A stretch of 64,000 bases of DNA from Paeniglutamicibacter psychrophenolicus (lineage in GTDB: Bacteria; Actinomycetota; Actinomycetes; Actinomycetales; Micrococcaceae). Positions 1 through 10,703 of the stretch are shown piece by piece (the stretch's first letter is position 1; every line of letters begins with the position of its first letter). Where the stretch lies: the NCBI RefSeq assembly GCF_030812255.1, contig NZ_JAUSSH010000014.1, positions 1-64,000 on the forward strand, read 5' to 3'. Both the position numbers and the translations under genes were made by a program. The notes under the pieces were generated by a model. That model had not been told where the DNA came from and did no database searches. It saw only the letters and a program-made list of their open reading frames with translations.

Positions 1-1
1 G

Positions 2-73
2 GCCGCGGCGATCTGGCACAACCAAAACATCGGTGCCCATCCGCTGCGCTCCTTGACCGCCTATGACCACTGA
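2..73 (+). CDS. C-terminal end of an unidentified gene (partial)
   Basis: An open frame enters from the left edge and stops at TGA 71-73; its last residues read ...NIGAHPLRSLTAYDH. Only 23 residues are visible, so the product cannot be named. A strong hairpin terminator about 75 bp downstream supports that a transcription unit ends here. It is upstream of and codirectional with typA. The other two forward frames also stop early, so the frame choice is an inference from the terminator and from typical residue use. Confidence 0.45.
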   Translation, partial: AAAIWHNQNIGAHPLRSLTAYDH

Positions 74-147
74 CCCCTTGGAATCAATCGTCTAGGCGGC
101 GCTGCCGAGCAAGCAGTAGTTGATTTCTGCAAGTTCCACGGGAAGAT

Positions 148-183
148 GGGGGCGGTTACGGGTTTCCCGCGGCCGCCCCCTTT
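148..183 (+). terminator. Rho-independent terminator
   Basis: Eight-base arms (GGGGGCGG at 148-155 and CCGCCCCC at 173-180) enclose a 17-nt loop and are followed by TTT. It closes the transcription unit that enters the window and separates it from typA. Confidence 0.65.
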
Positions 184-401
184 CCGTCGGATCTGACCAC
201 GCCTGGCAGCAGCGGCATCGTGTCCGCGGCCGCAACAATCCCGGGATGACGGGGCACAGCCGCCCTTCGTGCAAATTTCTCCGCGTGAGATAAGGCACGT
301 TTTACACCAGATTTCCCATTGGGACTAGAATGGTTAATTGGGTCAGTCGTGGCCCCGATCCCCGAGACCCAAAATTCTCTAGAAGAAGTGAGCCTTTTCG
401 C
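184..401 (+). promoter_or_regulatory. typA upstream region and promoter
   Basis: No gene is seen here. A sigma70-like promoter is visible: TTACAC at 302-307, an 18-nt spacer and TAGAAT at 326-331, which predicts a transcript start near 338 and a ~65-nt untranslated leader before the ATG at 402. A longer in-frame start at 330 would lie at the -10 box and is therefore unlikely. Confidence 0.5.
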
Positions 402-2292
<1,891 letters not shown>

Positions 2293-2312
<20 letters not shown>

Positions 2313-2733
2313 CCAGGCCCAAGGCGCCGGCGCCTCGGCAATCGGCAGCGTCCTGGTCGCCTTGGCGGCCGGGGCGCTGGCCGCGGTGGTCGGCACGATC
2401 TTGCATGCCTCGCTGGGCTATGTCGGCGACGTCCCGGTGCCGTGGGGCGCTGCCCTCGCCTTGCTCCTCACCGGGACCCTGACCTACTGGGTTGGCCTGG
2501 TGCGGGGAAAGCTGTGGGTCAGTGCGCTGACGGGACTGGCGACGTATGTGTTTGTCGCGTTGATCTCGACCGACCAGCACAACCAGATGATCGTCTCGAC
2601 CCAGTTCTTCAAGATGTTGCCCGGCCCGGCATTGGCCGGCGGCATTTGGGTGTACGGCATCATCGTCCCGGTCGTCGTGGCGATCCTGCTGGTCTCCAAG
2701 CAGTTGCGACTTCTGGCGCGCTCCGGGCGCTGA
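2293..2733 (+). CDS. DUF6113-type four-helix membrane protein
   Basis: The 146-residue product has about four hydrophobic segments (roughly residues 15-38, 48-66, 72-92 and 112-135) and no catalytic motif. From memory it resembles the actinobacterial family called DUF6113, whose function is unknown and which sits between typA and fdxA in Arthrobacter. The GTG start at 2293 lies inside typA, preceded by an AAGG-type ribosome site, and overlaps it by 20 nt, implying translational coupling. A very strong terminator follows. Family name moderately sure; membrane location clear from the sequence. Confidence 0.75.
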
Positions 2734-2776
2734 TTCGTCGGCCGGCCCGGACAACGCAGGAACCGAACATCGAATA

Positions 2777-2820
2777 AATAGCTTGGCCCCCGCAAGGATT
2801 CTTGCGGGGGCCAAGCTATT
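2777..2820. terminator. Bidirectional terminator with perfect 20-bp stem
   Basis: Arms 2777-2796 and 2801-2820 are perfectly complementary over 20 bp with the loop GATT; A-rich bases on the left arm end and T-rich on the right give a terminator usable from both sides, between convergent genes. Confidence 0.9.
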
Positions 2821-2835
2821 TGCCTTACGGGGCGG

Positions 2836-3330
2836 CTACGCCGACTTGAGGTCCAGGTGGTGGGCCAGGAAGAGCGAGGTGGCCACCCCGTCGGCCTCGG
2901 CGTCGCGCATGGCGTAGTCCTCGATGACCGCGTGGATGCGGGCCATCATTTCCTTCTGCGTTCCTTCGCTGAGCTTCAGTCCCACCCGCATGACCTGGAT
3001 CTCCTGCGGGGCCAGGCCGTCGATTTCCTGCAGGAACGTGTCCACCAGCAGCGGTGCGGCGTCGGGCAGCTTGGTGCCCCAGGAGAGCTTGGTGCTGCGG
3101 TATGGCACTTCCTTGGCCCCGCGGTTTCCCCGGCGGGTTTCCTCGGCCGCGAGGAACCCGTTGGAGAGCAGCGTGCGCACATGGTGAAGCGATGTTGCCG
3201 GATTGATCTCCAACAGGTCCGCTATTTCCTTGTTGGTACGGGATTCGTGCAGGCAAAGTCGCAAAATACGGAGACGGAGCGGGGAGCTCAACGCCCGTGC
3301 ACGGGCCTGTACCTCTTCATCTGTGGCCAT
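2836..3330 (-). CDS. ArsR-type winged-helix transcriptional regulator
   Basis: A 164-residue DNA-binding protein. The N-terminal half is a winged helix: SPLRLRILRLCLHE (helix 1), TNKEIADLLEINPATSLHHVRTL (helix-turn-helix, about residues 32-54) and the wing. No ArsR-type paired cysteine metal site is present (the only cysteine is in the first helix), so it is unlikely to be a metal sensor; the C-terminal ~80 residues are a helical, probably dimerising or ligand-binding part. The ATG lies 6 nt behind a -10 box TATGCT (3337-3342), so the mRNA is probably leaderless. A 20-bp imperfect palindrome at 3359-3378 overlaps the -35 position and could be its own operator. Target genes unknown. Confidence 0.85.
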   Translation of the reverse strand: MATDEEVQARARALSSPLRLRILRLCLHESRTNKEIADLLEINPATSLHHVRTLLSNGFLAAEETRRGNRGAKEVPYRSTKLSWGTKLPDAAPLLVDTFLQEIDGLAPQEIQVMRVGLKLSEGTQKEMMARIHAVIEDYAMRDAEADGVATSLFLAHHLDLKSA

Positions 3331-3336
3331 GGAATC

Positions 3337-3342
3337 AGCATA
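3337..3342 (-). promoter_or_regulatory. -10 box of leaderless ArsR-type gene
   Basis: TATGCT on the minus strand ends 6 nt before the ATG at 3330; no ribosome site fits, so transcription probably starts at the ATG. Confidence 0.55.
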
Positions 3343-3358
3343 CGGGAAAATCCGCCAC

Positions 3359-3378
3359 TGATTGAATCATTCAAATCA
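3359..3378. promoter_or_regulatory. Imperfect palindrome, candidate ArsR-type operator
   Basis: TGATTGAATCATTCAAATCA reads nearly the same on both strands, centred on GAATCATTC. It covers the -35 slot of the ArsR-type gene promoter, as expected for autorepression. Operator function is inferred. Confidence 0.45.
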
Positions 3379-3430
3379 CATGTCCGGGGTGCGAATTCAC
3401 CGCGTTGGCGCCAGTGTGCGGCTTGCCGGC

Positions 3431-3682
3431 TCAGTTGCCGGGCGCGGAGCGCCTGCGCGCAGGGGGCGGGGGCACCCTCTTGGCGTGGGTGATGGCCGCC
3501 CGGCTGACCTGCACATCCCCGGTGCGGGTCTGGACCGTCACGGAGTGCTCGTCGACCGCCAGCAGGTATCCCAGCGCGTCACTCATCTGTTCGCCCGCCT
3601 GCCCTTGCTCGCCGGGGGAGAGGCGATAGCGAAGCACCACGCGGGCGCCGGGGTCCAGGGAATCCAAGAAGTCCGTGCTCAT
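3431..3682 (-). CDS. Small stand-alone SH3-like protein (Rv0428c N-terminal-like)
   Basis: An 83-residue acidic-to-basic protein with a small beta-barrel-like sequence: GARVVLRYRLSPGEQ (11-25), SDALGYLLAVDEHSVTVQTRTGDVQVSRAAITHAKRV (34-69). It resembles the N-terminal SH3-like domain that precedes a GNAT domain in Mycobacterium Rv0428c-type acetyltransferases, but here no acetyltransferase part follows. The function is unknown; binding of a protein or nucleic acid partner is possible. The ATG is 6 nt from a TAGTAT box. It is divergent from fdxA, sharing the repeat-bearing 270-bp intergenic region. Confidence 0.6.
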   Translation of the reverse strand: MSTDFLDSLDPGARVVLRYRLSPGEQGQAGEQMSDALGYLLAVDEHSVTVQTRTGDVQVSRAAITHAKRVPPPPARRRSAPGN

Positions 3683-3688
3683 GCACCA

Positions 3689-3694
3689 ATACTA
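3689..3694 (-). promoter_or_regulatory. -10 box of leaderless SH3-like gene
   Basis: TAGTAT on the minus strand, 6 nt before the ATG at 3682, with no ribosome site between. Confidence 0.55.
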
Positions 3695-3720
3695 GGTCCT
3701 GGGTCGTGCCCTCCGTTGGT

Positions 3721-3841
3721 GACGCAATTCGTAAGATTTCCGGCATGGCGGGTTCCGGATGCGACGCGGGACGTAAGAATTCACCGGGAGCGGCAGCAGG
3801 GGCGACCCGCACCGTGACGCAGAACGTAAGAATTACCCGGC
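3721..3841. repeat. Three diverged direct repeats upstream of fdxA
   Basis: Copies at 3721-3744, 3763-3788 and 3816-3841 share GACGC, three to four variable bases, then CGTAAGA(A/T)TT and a C-rich end (CCGG). Starts are 42 and 53 bp apart. They lie between the divergent SH3-like gene and fdxA and look like regulator sites or repeated promoter elements; no known regulator motif is recognised. Confidence 0.7.
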
Positions 3842-3952
3842 GGGGGAGCTGCTGCGGCATTCGGGGCAGGACGGGACTAAGCTGGTGTCATGCATGTCTA
3901 GCCGCATGCAAATCACCGAATGTCTCAGTAGTGAAGGAAGGCCCCGGGTACC

Positions 3953-4276
3953 GTGACCTACATCATCGCCCAGCCGTGCGTCGACGTCAAAGACAAGGCG
4001 TGCATCGAGGAATGCCCCGTGGATTGCATCTACGAAGGCGAACGCTCGCTGTACATCCACCCCGACGAATGCGTTGACTGCGGCGCCTGCGAACCGGTGT
4101 GCCCGGTTGAAGCCATCTATTACGAAGACGACACCCCTGAGCAGTGGGCCGAGTACTACAAGGTCAACGTGGAGTTCTTCGACGAGGTGGGGTCCCCGGG
4201 CGGGGCCGCGAAGCTCGGCAACATGGGCATCGACCACCCGATCGTCGCCGCGCTTCCGGCGCAGACACAGGGCTGA
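3953..4276 (+). CDS. fdxA: 7Fe ferredoxin FdxA
   Basis: Small cytoplasmic electron carrier of 107 residues with one [3Fe-4S] and one [4Fe-4S] cluster. Eight cysteines lie at 9, 17, 21, 25, 40, 43, 46 and 50. By alignment with the well-studied Azotobacter FdI pattern, C9, C17 and C50 bind the 3Fe cluster, C21, C40, C43 and C46 the 4Fe cluster, and C25 is free. The C-terminal ~45 residues are the usual extension of actinobacterial FdxA. The start is GTG with an upstream GAAGGAAG. The dapC gene follows 11 nt later, likely the same transcript. In mycobacteria fdxA also precedes dapC. Confidence 0.95.
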   Translation: MTYIIAQPCVDVKDKACIEECPVDCIYEGERSLYIHPDECVDCGACEPVCPVEAIYYEDDTPEQWAEYYKVNVEFFDEVGSPGGAAKLGNMGIDHPIVAALPAQTQG

Positions 4277-4287
4277 TCCGCGACACC

Positions 4288-5397
4288 ATGCTGACGCTCC
4301 CTGACTACCCGTGGAACGCCCTTGCCCCCTACCTGGCGCGTGCCGCCGAGCATGAAGGCGGGGCGGTGAACCTGTCCATCGGCACGCCGGTCGACCCCAC
4401 CCCCGAGATCATCGTGAACGCGCTGCGCGACGGCGCGAACGCCCCGGGATATCCCACCACCCACGGCACGCCCGCGGTGCGCGAGGCCATCGTGAACTGG
4501 TTTGCACGCCGGCGCGACGTGCACGGCCTGTCGAGCGACGACGTCATGCCGACGGTCGGCTCCAAGGAACTGGTTGCCTGGCTGCCGCTGCTGCTGGGCC
4601 TTGGCGCCGGGGACCTGGTGGTCCGTCCACTGGTTGCCTACCCCACCTACGACATCGGCGCGCAACTGGCCGGTGCGGACTCGATCGCCGCCGACTCGCT
4701 GGCGTCTCTCTCCGACGTGGACCGTGCACGGGTCAAACTGGTCTGGGTCAATTCCCCCGGCAACCCCACGGGTATCATCCGCGGGGCCGCGGACCTCAAG
4801 GCACTGGTCGATGACGCGCGTTCGCTCGGTGCCGTGGTGGCATCGGACGAATGCTACGCGGAACTCGGTTGGGGCGAACACGAGGCCGGGGTGCCCAGCA
4901 TCCTGCACGAGTCGGTCAGCGGCTCGGACCACAGCGACCTGTTGGCGGTGTACTCGCTGTCCAAGCAGTCGAATCTTGCCGGATACCGTGCGGCCTTCGT
5001 GGCCGGGGCGCCGAACCTGATGCCGGCACTGATCAACAACCGCAAGCATGCCGGGATGATCGTGCCGGCCCCGGTGCAGTCCGCCATGGTTGCCGCCCTG
5101 AACGACGATGAGCACGTCAAGGTGCAAAAAAACACGTACCGGGCACGCCGCGAGGCGCTGGTTCCGGCGCTTGCCGCCTTCGGGCTGCGCATCGAGGAAT
5201 CGGTGGGCGGACTGTACCTGTGGTGCACCGCGGACGAGGACTGCTGGACCACCATTGGCCGGCTCGCCGACCTGGGCATTGTCGCCGGCCCGGGGGCCTT
5301 CTACGGCACGGCCGGGGAGAACTTCGTGCGCATTGCCCTGACCGAGAGTGACGAGCGGATCGCCAGCGCTGTCCAACGGCTGAATGCGGCAGCCTGA
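4288..5397 (+). CDS. dapC: Succinyldiaminopimelate transaminase DapC
   Basis: PLP-dependent class I/II aminotransferase that converts N-succinyl-2-amino-6-ketopimelate to N-succinyl-LL-diaminopimelate with glutamate, in lysine and peptidoglycan precursor synthesis. The 369-residue protein shows NSPGNPTG (about 153-160), the conserved Asp/Tyr of DECYAELG, the PLP-binding lysine in YSLSKQSNLAGYR and the C-terminal substrate arginine in FVRIALTE. The start at 4288 (MLTLPDYPWNALAPY) fits the family; a longer in-frame version would overlap fdxA out of frame. It follows fdxA by 11 nt. dapD and dapE lie 3-5 kb downstream, so three succinylase-branch genes are close together. Confidence 0.92.
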   Translation: MLTLPDYPWNALAPYLARAAEHEGGAVNLSIGTPVDPTPEIIVNALRDGANAPGYPTTHGTPAVREAIVNWFARRRDVHGLSSDDVMPTVGSKELVAWLPLLLGLGAGDLVVRPLVAYPTYDIGAQLAGADSIAADSLASLSDVDRARVKLVWVNSPGNPTGIIRGAADLKALVDDARSLGAVVASDECYAELGWGEHEAGVPSILHESVSGSDHSDLLAVYSLSKQSNLAGYRAAFVAGAPNLMPALINNRKHAGMIVPAPVQSAMVAALNDDEHVKVQKNTYRARREALVPALAAFGLRIEESVGGLYLWCTADEDCWTTIGRLADLGIVAGPGAFYGTAGENFVRIALTESDERIASAVQRLNAAA

Positions 5398-5443
5398 TAC
5401 ACAAACGTGACCAACCAATTGGTGTCAAGAGCCTACTAAAAGG

Positions 5444-5449
5444 TAGCGT
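5444..5449 (+). promoter_or_regulatory. Candidate gltA -10 box
   Basis: TAGCGT lies about 17 nt behind a GTGTCA-like -35 and about 50 nt upstream of the gltA start, which has its own AGGAG ribosome site. Weak match. Confidence 0.35.
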
Positions 5450-5500
5450 GACAGTGATTACTGACCATCGGACTCATCTGCATTCCGGTTAGGAGAGACA

Positions 5501-6784
<1,284 letters not shown>

Positions 6785-6847
6785 ACCGCCGGCCTTCCCT
6801 CGGGCCATTGCATCCCGTGGGCCCAGGTGCACGACAGCGTTCCCGCA

Positions 6848-6898
6848 GGGGGTCGGTGTCGTGGAAGGAAAGATCCTTCCACGGCACCGGCCCCCTTT
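6848..6898 (+). terminator. gltA terminator
   Basis: Two 21-nt arms (6848-6868 and 6875-6895) pair throughout with two G-U pairs, 6-nt loop AAAGAT, then TTT. Confidence 0.85.
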
Positions 6899-6980
6899 GC
6901 CGTGCCGGGGCAGCTGCCCGGCCCTCGGGTTTTCGGGCCAATTGTGCGGTTTCGGGCTTATCCTTGAGATAGGCGAGGGA

Positions 6981-7604
6981 ATGGAAAGAAACGAGTGTGC
7001 CCGCATGGTGCAGGATTCTGGATCCGGTTGGAAGGTTTCGGCTGATACCCACACGGAGATGATGCTGGCACTGTACTTTCGGGACCTGGCGGCCATCGAG
7101 CCACTTGGAACCCCGTGCCTGGCACCACTGAGCCCCAAGGTCAAACCTGCTGCAGCCAGTGAACTGGGGGACCATTCGGCCGGGGAACTGCGCCAGGAGT
7201 GGCAGAGCTGGTGGGAGAGCATCGTTTCCGACACCCACCCGGCCATCGACATCCACGCGGAGCCGGACTTCGCGGACTTCTCCGATTCCCCGACCCTGCA
7301 GCACCTTCTGCGCGCCCATTACGGCAATGCCTACACCTGGACGCAGAACCGGCTGGGGGAGTACCGGGAATTCTGCCTGGACAACACCAGGCAGCGCCTG
7401 GCGTTGGTCGCGCAGCTCTTTGCCGAGCGCGAGCTCGAAGGCAAGAACGTCTCGGACCTGCACCTGAAGCTGGTGGAGCTGCCGCTGGCCGAGCGCCGCG
7501 CCTGGTTCGTGGAGCCGGACACCGTGATCCTCAGCCAGGACCTGATGCGCGATGCAACGCTTTTCCGCAGCTACCTGCAGCCGATCATCGACATGCTGGC
7601 CTAG
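6981..7604 (+). CDS. Hypothetical protein, not recognised
   Basis: A soluble, acidic, 207-residue protein without signal peptide or membrane segment. It has tryptophan- and leucine-rich helices (QEWQSWWES, LQHLLRAHYGNAYTWTQNRLGEYREF, LVAQLFAERELEG) and no catalytic motif that I recognise. The start is uncertain: ATG 6981 has GAGGGA directly adjacent, ATG 7005 is an alternative giving 199 residues. Codon use fits a real gene and it runs convergently with the lysozyme-like gene, only 11 nt away. It stands alone between the gltA terminator and the convergent gene. Confidence 0.7.
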   Translation: MERNECARMVQDSGSGWKVSADTHTEMMLALYFRDLAAIEPLGTPCLAPLSPKVKPAAASELGDHSAGELRQEWQSWWESIVSDTHPAIDIHAEPDFADFSDSPTLQHLLRAHYGNAYTWTQNRLGEYREFCLDNTRQRLALVAQLFAERELEGKNVSDLHLKLVELPLAERRAWFVEPDTVILSQDLMRDATLFRSYLQPIIDMLA

Positions 7605-7615
7605 CTCCCGGCCGG

Positions 7616-8533
7616 CTATTTTCCGCTGTCGGCCAGGGACACCACGACATAACCGTCGCTGGTCGCCGCGGGCACCCAATGGCCCTCGGAGCGGTTCCAC
7701 ACCAGCCCGGCGTAGGAGACCGACTCGGTGTGCTGCTTGTCCGCGTTGGCCACGGCCCATTGGGCGATGGCCCAGCCCTGCTTCCCGCGCACCGGGACCC
7801 GTACCCGGTTCCCGCCCAGCACCTGCGCCGCCTGGCCCGTGGCCGCCTTCAGCTCCGCGGCCAGGTCCTTGGCCGACCCGGCGCCTTCGGCCGGGCGCAG
7901 CGTGCAATTCAGCGTCGAGGGCGAGGCACCGGTCAGCGCCGAGGCGAACGCCGCGGCCTTCTCCTCGTGGGGGGCGTAGGCCAGCGGGAACCCCGAACGC
8001 TGCACGCGCTGCGCGGCGTCGGTCAGCGACATGGAGGCGTAGTCGAAGGTCTCCAGCTCCTGGAAGAAGCGGTTGGCCGCGTACAGCGGGTCCATGACCT
8101 GGGCTTCGGTGCCCCAGCCCATCGAGGGCCGCTGCTGGAACAGGCCCCGGGAATCGGGTCCGGCATTGTCGCCGTAGCCGATGTTGGTGAGCTTGGATTC
8201 CTGCAGCGAGGTGGCGATGCCGATGGTTGCGGCCCGCGTGGGCATCCCGCGCCGGGTGGCCACCGCGGCGATCAGTGCCGCGTTCGAGGCCTGGTCGGGG
8301 CTCAGGGTGTGCAGCGTCGAACCCACCAGCGCGGTGCATTTTTGCCTCGCCACCGCGGTGTCCAGTCCGATGAAGTTCACCGCCGCGTAGAGCCCGCCGC
8401 CAATCAGCCCGGCGGCCAGGGTCAAGGCGAGCAGCGTGCGGCCCCAGCGGCGCGGCCCGCGGTGCCGTCCGTGCCGCTCCTGCACCTGCCCCGAGCCCAG
8501 CGCGAGCACGCGTTGGTGTGCGTCAATTGGCAT
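7616..8533 (-). CDS. Membrane-anchored lysozyme-like (transglycosylase-fold) protein
   Basis: A 305-residue protein: an arginine/histidine-rich cytoplasmic N-terminus, one membrane helix (about residues 33-55), then an extracellular part. Residues ~95-170 resemble the lysozyme-like fold of actinobacterial peptidoglycan hydrolases: ATSLQESKLTNIGYGDNAGPDSRGLFQQRPSMGWGT, where the glutamate of QES is the candidate catalytic residue. The ~90-residue C-terminal part (GWAIAQWAVANADKQ) is unassigned. Its start overlaps the dapD stop by 11 nt, so the two are translationally coupled; pairing with a DAP-synthesis gene fits a cell-wall role. Database entries for homologues are often misnamed heavy-metal transporters. 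Confidence 0.78.
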   Translation of the reverse strand: MPIDAHQRVLALGSGQVQERHGRHRGPRRWGRTLLALTLAAGLIGGGLYAAVNFIGLDTAVARQKCTALVGSTLHTLSPDQASNAALIAAVATRRGMPTRAATIGIATSLQESKLTNIGYGDNAGPDSRGLFQQRPSMGWGTEAQVMDPLYAANRFFQELETFDYASMSLTDAAQRVQRSGFPLAYAPHEEKAAAFASALTGASPSTLNCTLRPAEGAGSAKDLAAELKAATGQAAQVLGGNRVRVPVRGKQGWAIAQWAVANADKQHTESVSYAGLVWNRSEGHWVPAATSDGYVVVSLADSGK

Positions 8534-9485
8534 GCAGGACGCTGTTCAATTCAACGTGTTGGCCGGCGCGCGGGAGCGCCTCCACTGCACCGGAAAGCGA
8601 GTTGCGGCGGAAGAGCAGGTTGGGCACGCCGGAGAGTTCCACGGCCTTGACCACGGTGTCGCCGAGCTGGACCCGGGTGCCGGCGGTGACATACAGCCCC
8701 GCCTCGACCACCGAGTCGTCGCCGATGGAGATGCCCACGCCCGAGTTGGCGCCCAGCAGCACGCGCTGGCCGATGGTGATGCGCTGCTTGCCGCCGCCCG
8801 AGAGCGTGCCCATGATCGAGGCGCCGCCGCCCACATCGGACCCGTCGCCGACCACGACCGAGGAGGAAATGCGCCCCTCGACCATGGAATGGCCCAGGGT
8901 GCCGGCGTTGAAGTTCACGAACCCCTCGTGCATGACGGTGGTGCCCTCGGCCAGGTGCGCGCCCAGGCGCACCCGCCCGCCGTCGGCAATGCGCACGCCG
9001 GTGGGCACGACGTAGTCCAGCATGCGGGGGAACTTGTCCACCCCGAACACCGTCAGGGTGCCGCGCGAGCGCAGCTTCAGGCGGGTGGCTTCGAAGTTGC
9101 CCACGGCGCAGGGCCCGAAGTTGGTCCACACCACGTTTTGCAGCAGGCCGAAGGCCCCGTCGAGGTTGACGTTGTTCGGCGCCACCAGGCGGTGGGAGAG
9201 CAGGTGCAGGCGCAGCCAGACATCCGGTCCGTCCGCGGGGGCCACATCGAGGTTGATCTCCAGCGAAATGACCGACTGGGTGGTGCCGCGGGCCTCATCG
9301 TTGGAAGCGGCGGCGGCCAGGTCGCCGGAGACCTGCGCGGCATCCTCGAGGACCGCCAGCACCGGATGGGGGAACCAGACGTCCAGGACCGTGCCGTCGG
9401 ATGCATAGGTGGCCAGGCCGTGGGCCGAGGCGATCCTGAGGTCTTGGGTGGAAGCATGCGTCAGTCTGGTGTCTACCGGAGTCAT
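8523..9485 (-). CDS. dapD: Tetrahydrodipicolinate N-succinyltransferase DapD
   Basis: Transfers succinyl from succinyl-CoA to 2,3,4,5-tetrahydropyridine-2,6-dicarboxylate in the succinylase branch to meso-DAP and lysine. The 320-residue protein is the long actinobacterial type: an N-terminal alpha/beta domain followed by a left-handed beta-helix of hexapeptide repeats (about 150-270: IADGGRVRLGAHLAEGTTVMHE, VVGDGSDVGGGASIMGTLSGG, VLLGANSGVGISIGDD). It lies divergent from dapE with only 40 bp between the start codons, and the ATG sits 6 nt behind TAGGAT, implying a leaderless message. Downstream coupling with the lysozyme-like gene. Confidence 0.95.
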   Translation of the reverse strand: MTPVDTRLTHASTQDLRIASAHGLATYASDGTVLDVWFPHPVLAVLEDAAQVSGDLAAAASNDEARGTTQSVISLEINLDVAPADGPDVWLRLHLLSHRLVAPNNVNLDGAFGLLQNVVWTNFGPCAVGNFEATRLKLRSRGTLTVFGVDKFPRMLDYVVPTGVRIADGGRVRLGAHLAEGTTVMHEGFVNFNAGTLGHSMVEGRISSSVVVGDGSDVGGGASIMGTLSGGGKQRITIGQRVLLGANSGVGISIGDDSVVEAGLYVTAGTRVQLGDTVVKAVELSGVPNLLFRRNSLSGAVEALPRAGQHVELNSVLHAN

Positions 9486-9491
9486 GAATCA

Positions 9492-9497
9492 ATCCTA
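9492..9497 (-). promoter_or_regulatory. dapD -10 box (leaderless)
   Basis: TAGGAT on the minus strand, 6 nt before the dapD ATG. It falls in the -35 slot of the opposing dapE promoter. Confidence 0.55.
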
Positions 9498-9513
9498 GCG
9501 CGGGCGCCGGTAC

Positions 9514-9519
9514 TAATCT
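9514..9519 (+). promoter_or_regulatory. dapE -10 box (leaderless)
   Basis: TAATCT, 6 nt before the dapE GTG at 9526. It falls in the -35 slot of the opposing dapD promoter. Confidence 0.55.
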
Positions 9520-9525
9520 TGGATT

Positions 9526-10674
9526 GTGCACAGCAAACCCAGCCCCGCTTCCGCCGTCCGCCCCGCCGCGCCCATCGACCTGGACCTGAGGGGGGACGTG
9601 GCCGAGCTGACCGCCCGCCTGATGGACATCGAGTCGGTTTCCGGCAACGAGGGGCCCCTGGCCGACGCCATCGAAGCGGCCCTGCGCAACCTCCCGCACC
9701 TGGTGCTGCACCGGGACGGGGACGCGATCGTGGCCCGCACCATGCTCGGCCGCCCGGAGCGGGTGGTGCTGGCCGGGCACCTGGACACCGTGCCGCTGCC
9801 CACCACGCCCGGGGCGCGGGGAACCGTTCCGGTCAGCTGGGACGGCGAGACGCTCTACGGGCGCGGGGCCACCGACATGAAGGGCGGGGTCGCTGTCCAA
9901 CTGGCCCTGGCGGCCACCCTGGAAAACCCCAACCGCGACGTCACCTTCATCTTCTACGACCACGAAGAGGTCGAGGGCTCCAAATCGGGCCTGGGCCGCC
10001 TCTTGCGCAACAGCCCGGAACTGCTCGCCGGCGACTTCGCGATCCTGCTCGAGCCCACCCACGGGACGGTGGAGGGCGGCTGCAACGGCACCAGCCGCTA
10101 CAAGGTGCGCACCCGCGGAGTGGCGGCACACTCGGCGCGCGCCTGGATGGGCGAGAACGCCATCCACGCCGCGTCGCCCATCGTGCGCATCCTGGCCGAC
10201 TACACTCCCAGGACCGTGGACGTGGACGGCCTGGCCTACCGCGAATCGCTCAACGCCGTGCGCATCACCGGGGGCATCGCCGGGAACGTGATCCCGGACT
10301 TCTGCGAGGTCGAGGTCAACTACCGCTTCGCCCCGGACAAGGATGTGGCTGCCGCCGAGGCCCATGTGTTCGAGCTGTTCAAGGACTTCGAGGTCATCCG
10401 CACCGACGGCGCGCCCGGGGCACGGCCCGGGCTGCAGCACCCGGCGGCGGCCTCCTTCGTGGCGGCCGTGGGCCGGGAACCGAAGCCGAAGTTCGGCTGG
10501 ACCGACGTCGCCCGCTTCTCCGAGCTGGGGATCCCCGCGGTGAATTTCGGCCCGGGCGATGCGCTGCTGGCGCATTCCGACGACGAACACATCACCCGTG
10601 CGGCCATCCACGAGTGCCTGGCCGCCCTGAACCAGTGGCTGGGCGGGGCACCGGCCACCGGAGACGGGTCGTAG
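9526..10674 (+). CDS. dapE: Succinyl-diaminopimelate desuccinylase DapE
   Basis: Di-zinc M20-family amidohydrolase releasing succinate from N-succinyl-LL-diaminopimelate. The 382-residue protein shows the metal ligands in order: the histidine and aspartate of LAGHLDTVP, the aspartate of YGRGATDMKGG, the glutamate pair of YDHEEVEG, the glutamate of LLEPTHG and the C-terminal histidine of LLAHSDDEH. The GTG start at 9526 has no ribosome site but follows TAATCT by 6 nt. Divergent from dapD. Convergent with gluD across a large hairpin. Confidence 0.94.
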   Translation: MHSKPSPASAVRPAAPIDLDLRGDVAELTARLMDIESVSGNEGPLADAIEAALRNLPHLVLHRDGDAIVARTMLGRPERVVLAGHLDTVPLPTTPGARGTVPVSWDGETLYGRGATDMKGGVAVQLALAATLENPNRDVTFIFYDHEEVEGSKSGLGRLLRNSPELLAGDFAILLEPTHGTVEGGCNGTSRYKVRTRGVAAHSARAWMGENAIHAASPIVRILADYTPRTVDVDGLAYRESLNAVRITGGIAGNVIPDFCEVEVNYRFAPDKDVAAAEAHVFELFKDFEVIRTDGAPGARPGLQHPAAASFVAAVGREPKPKFGWTDVARFSELGIPAVNFGPGDALLAHSDDEHITRAAIHECLAALNQWLGGAPATGDGS

Positions 10675-10703
10675 CCCGGGAACCCACGGGGCGCGCACAG
10701 GCA

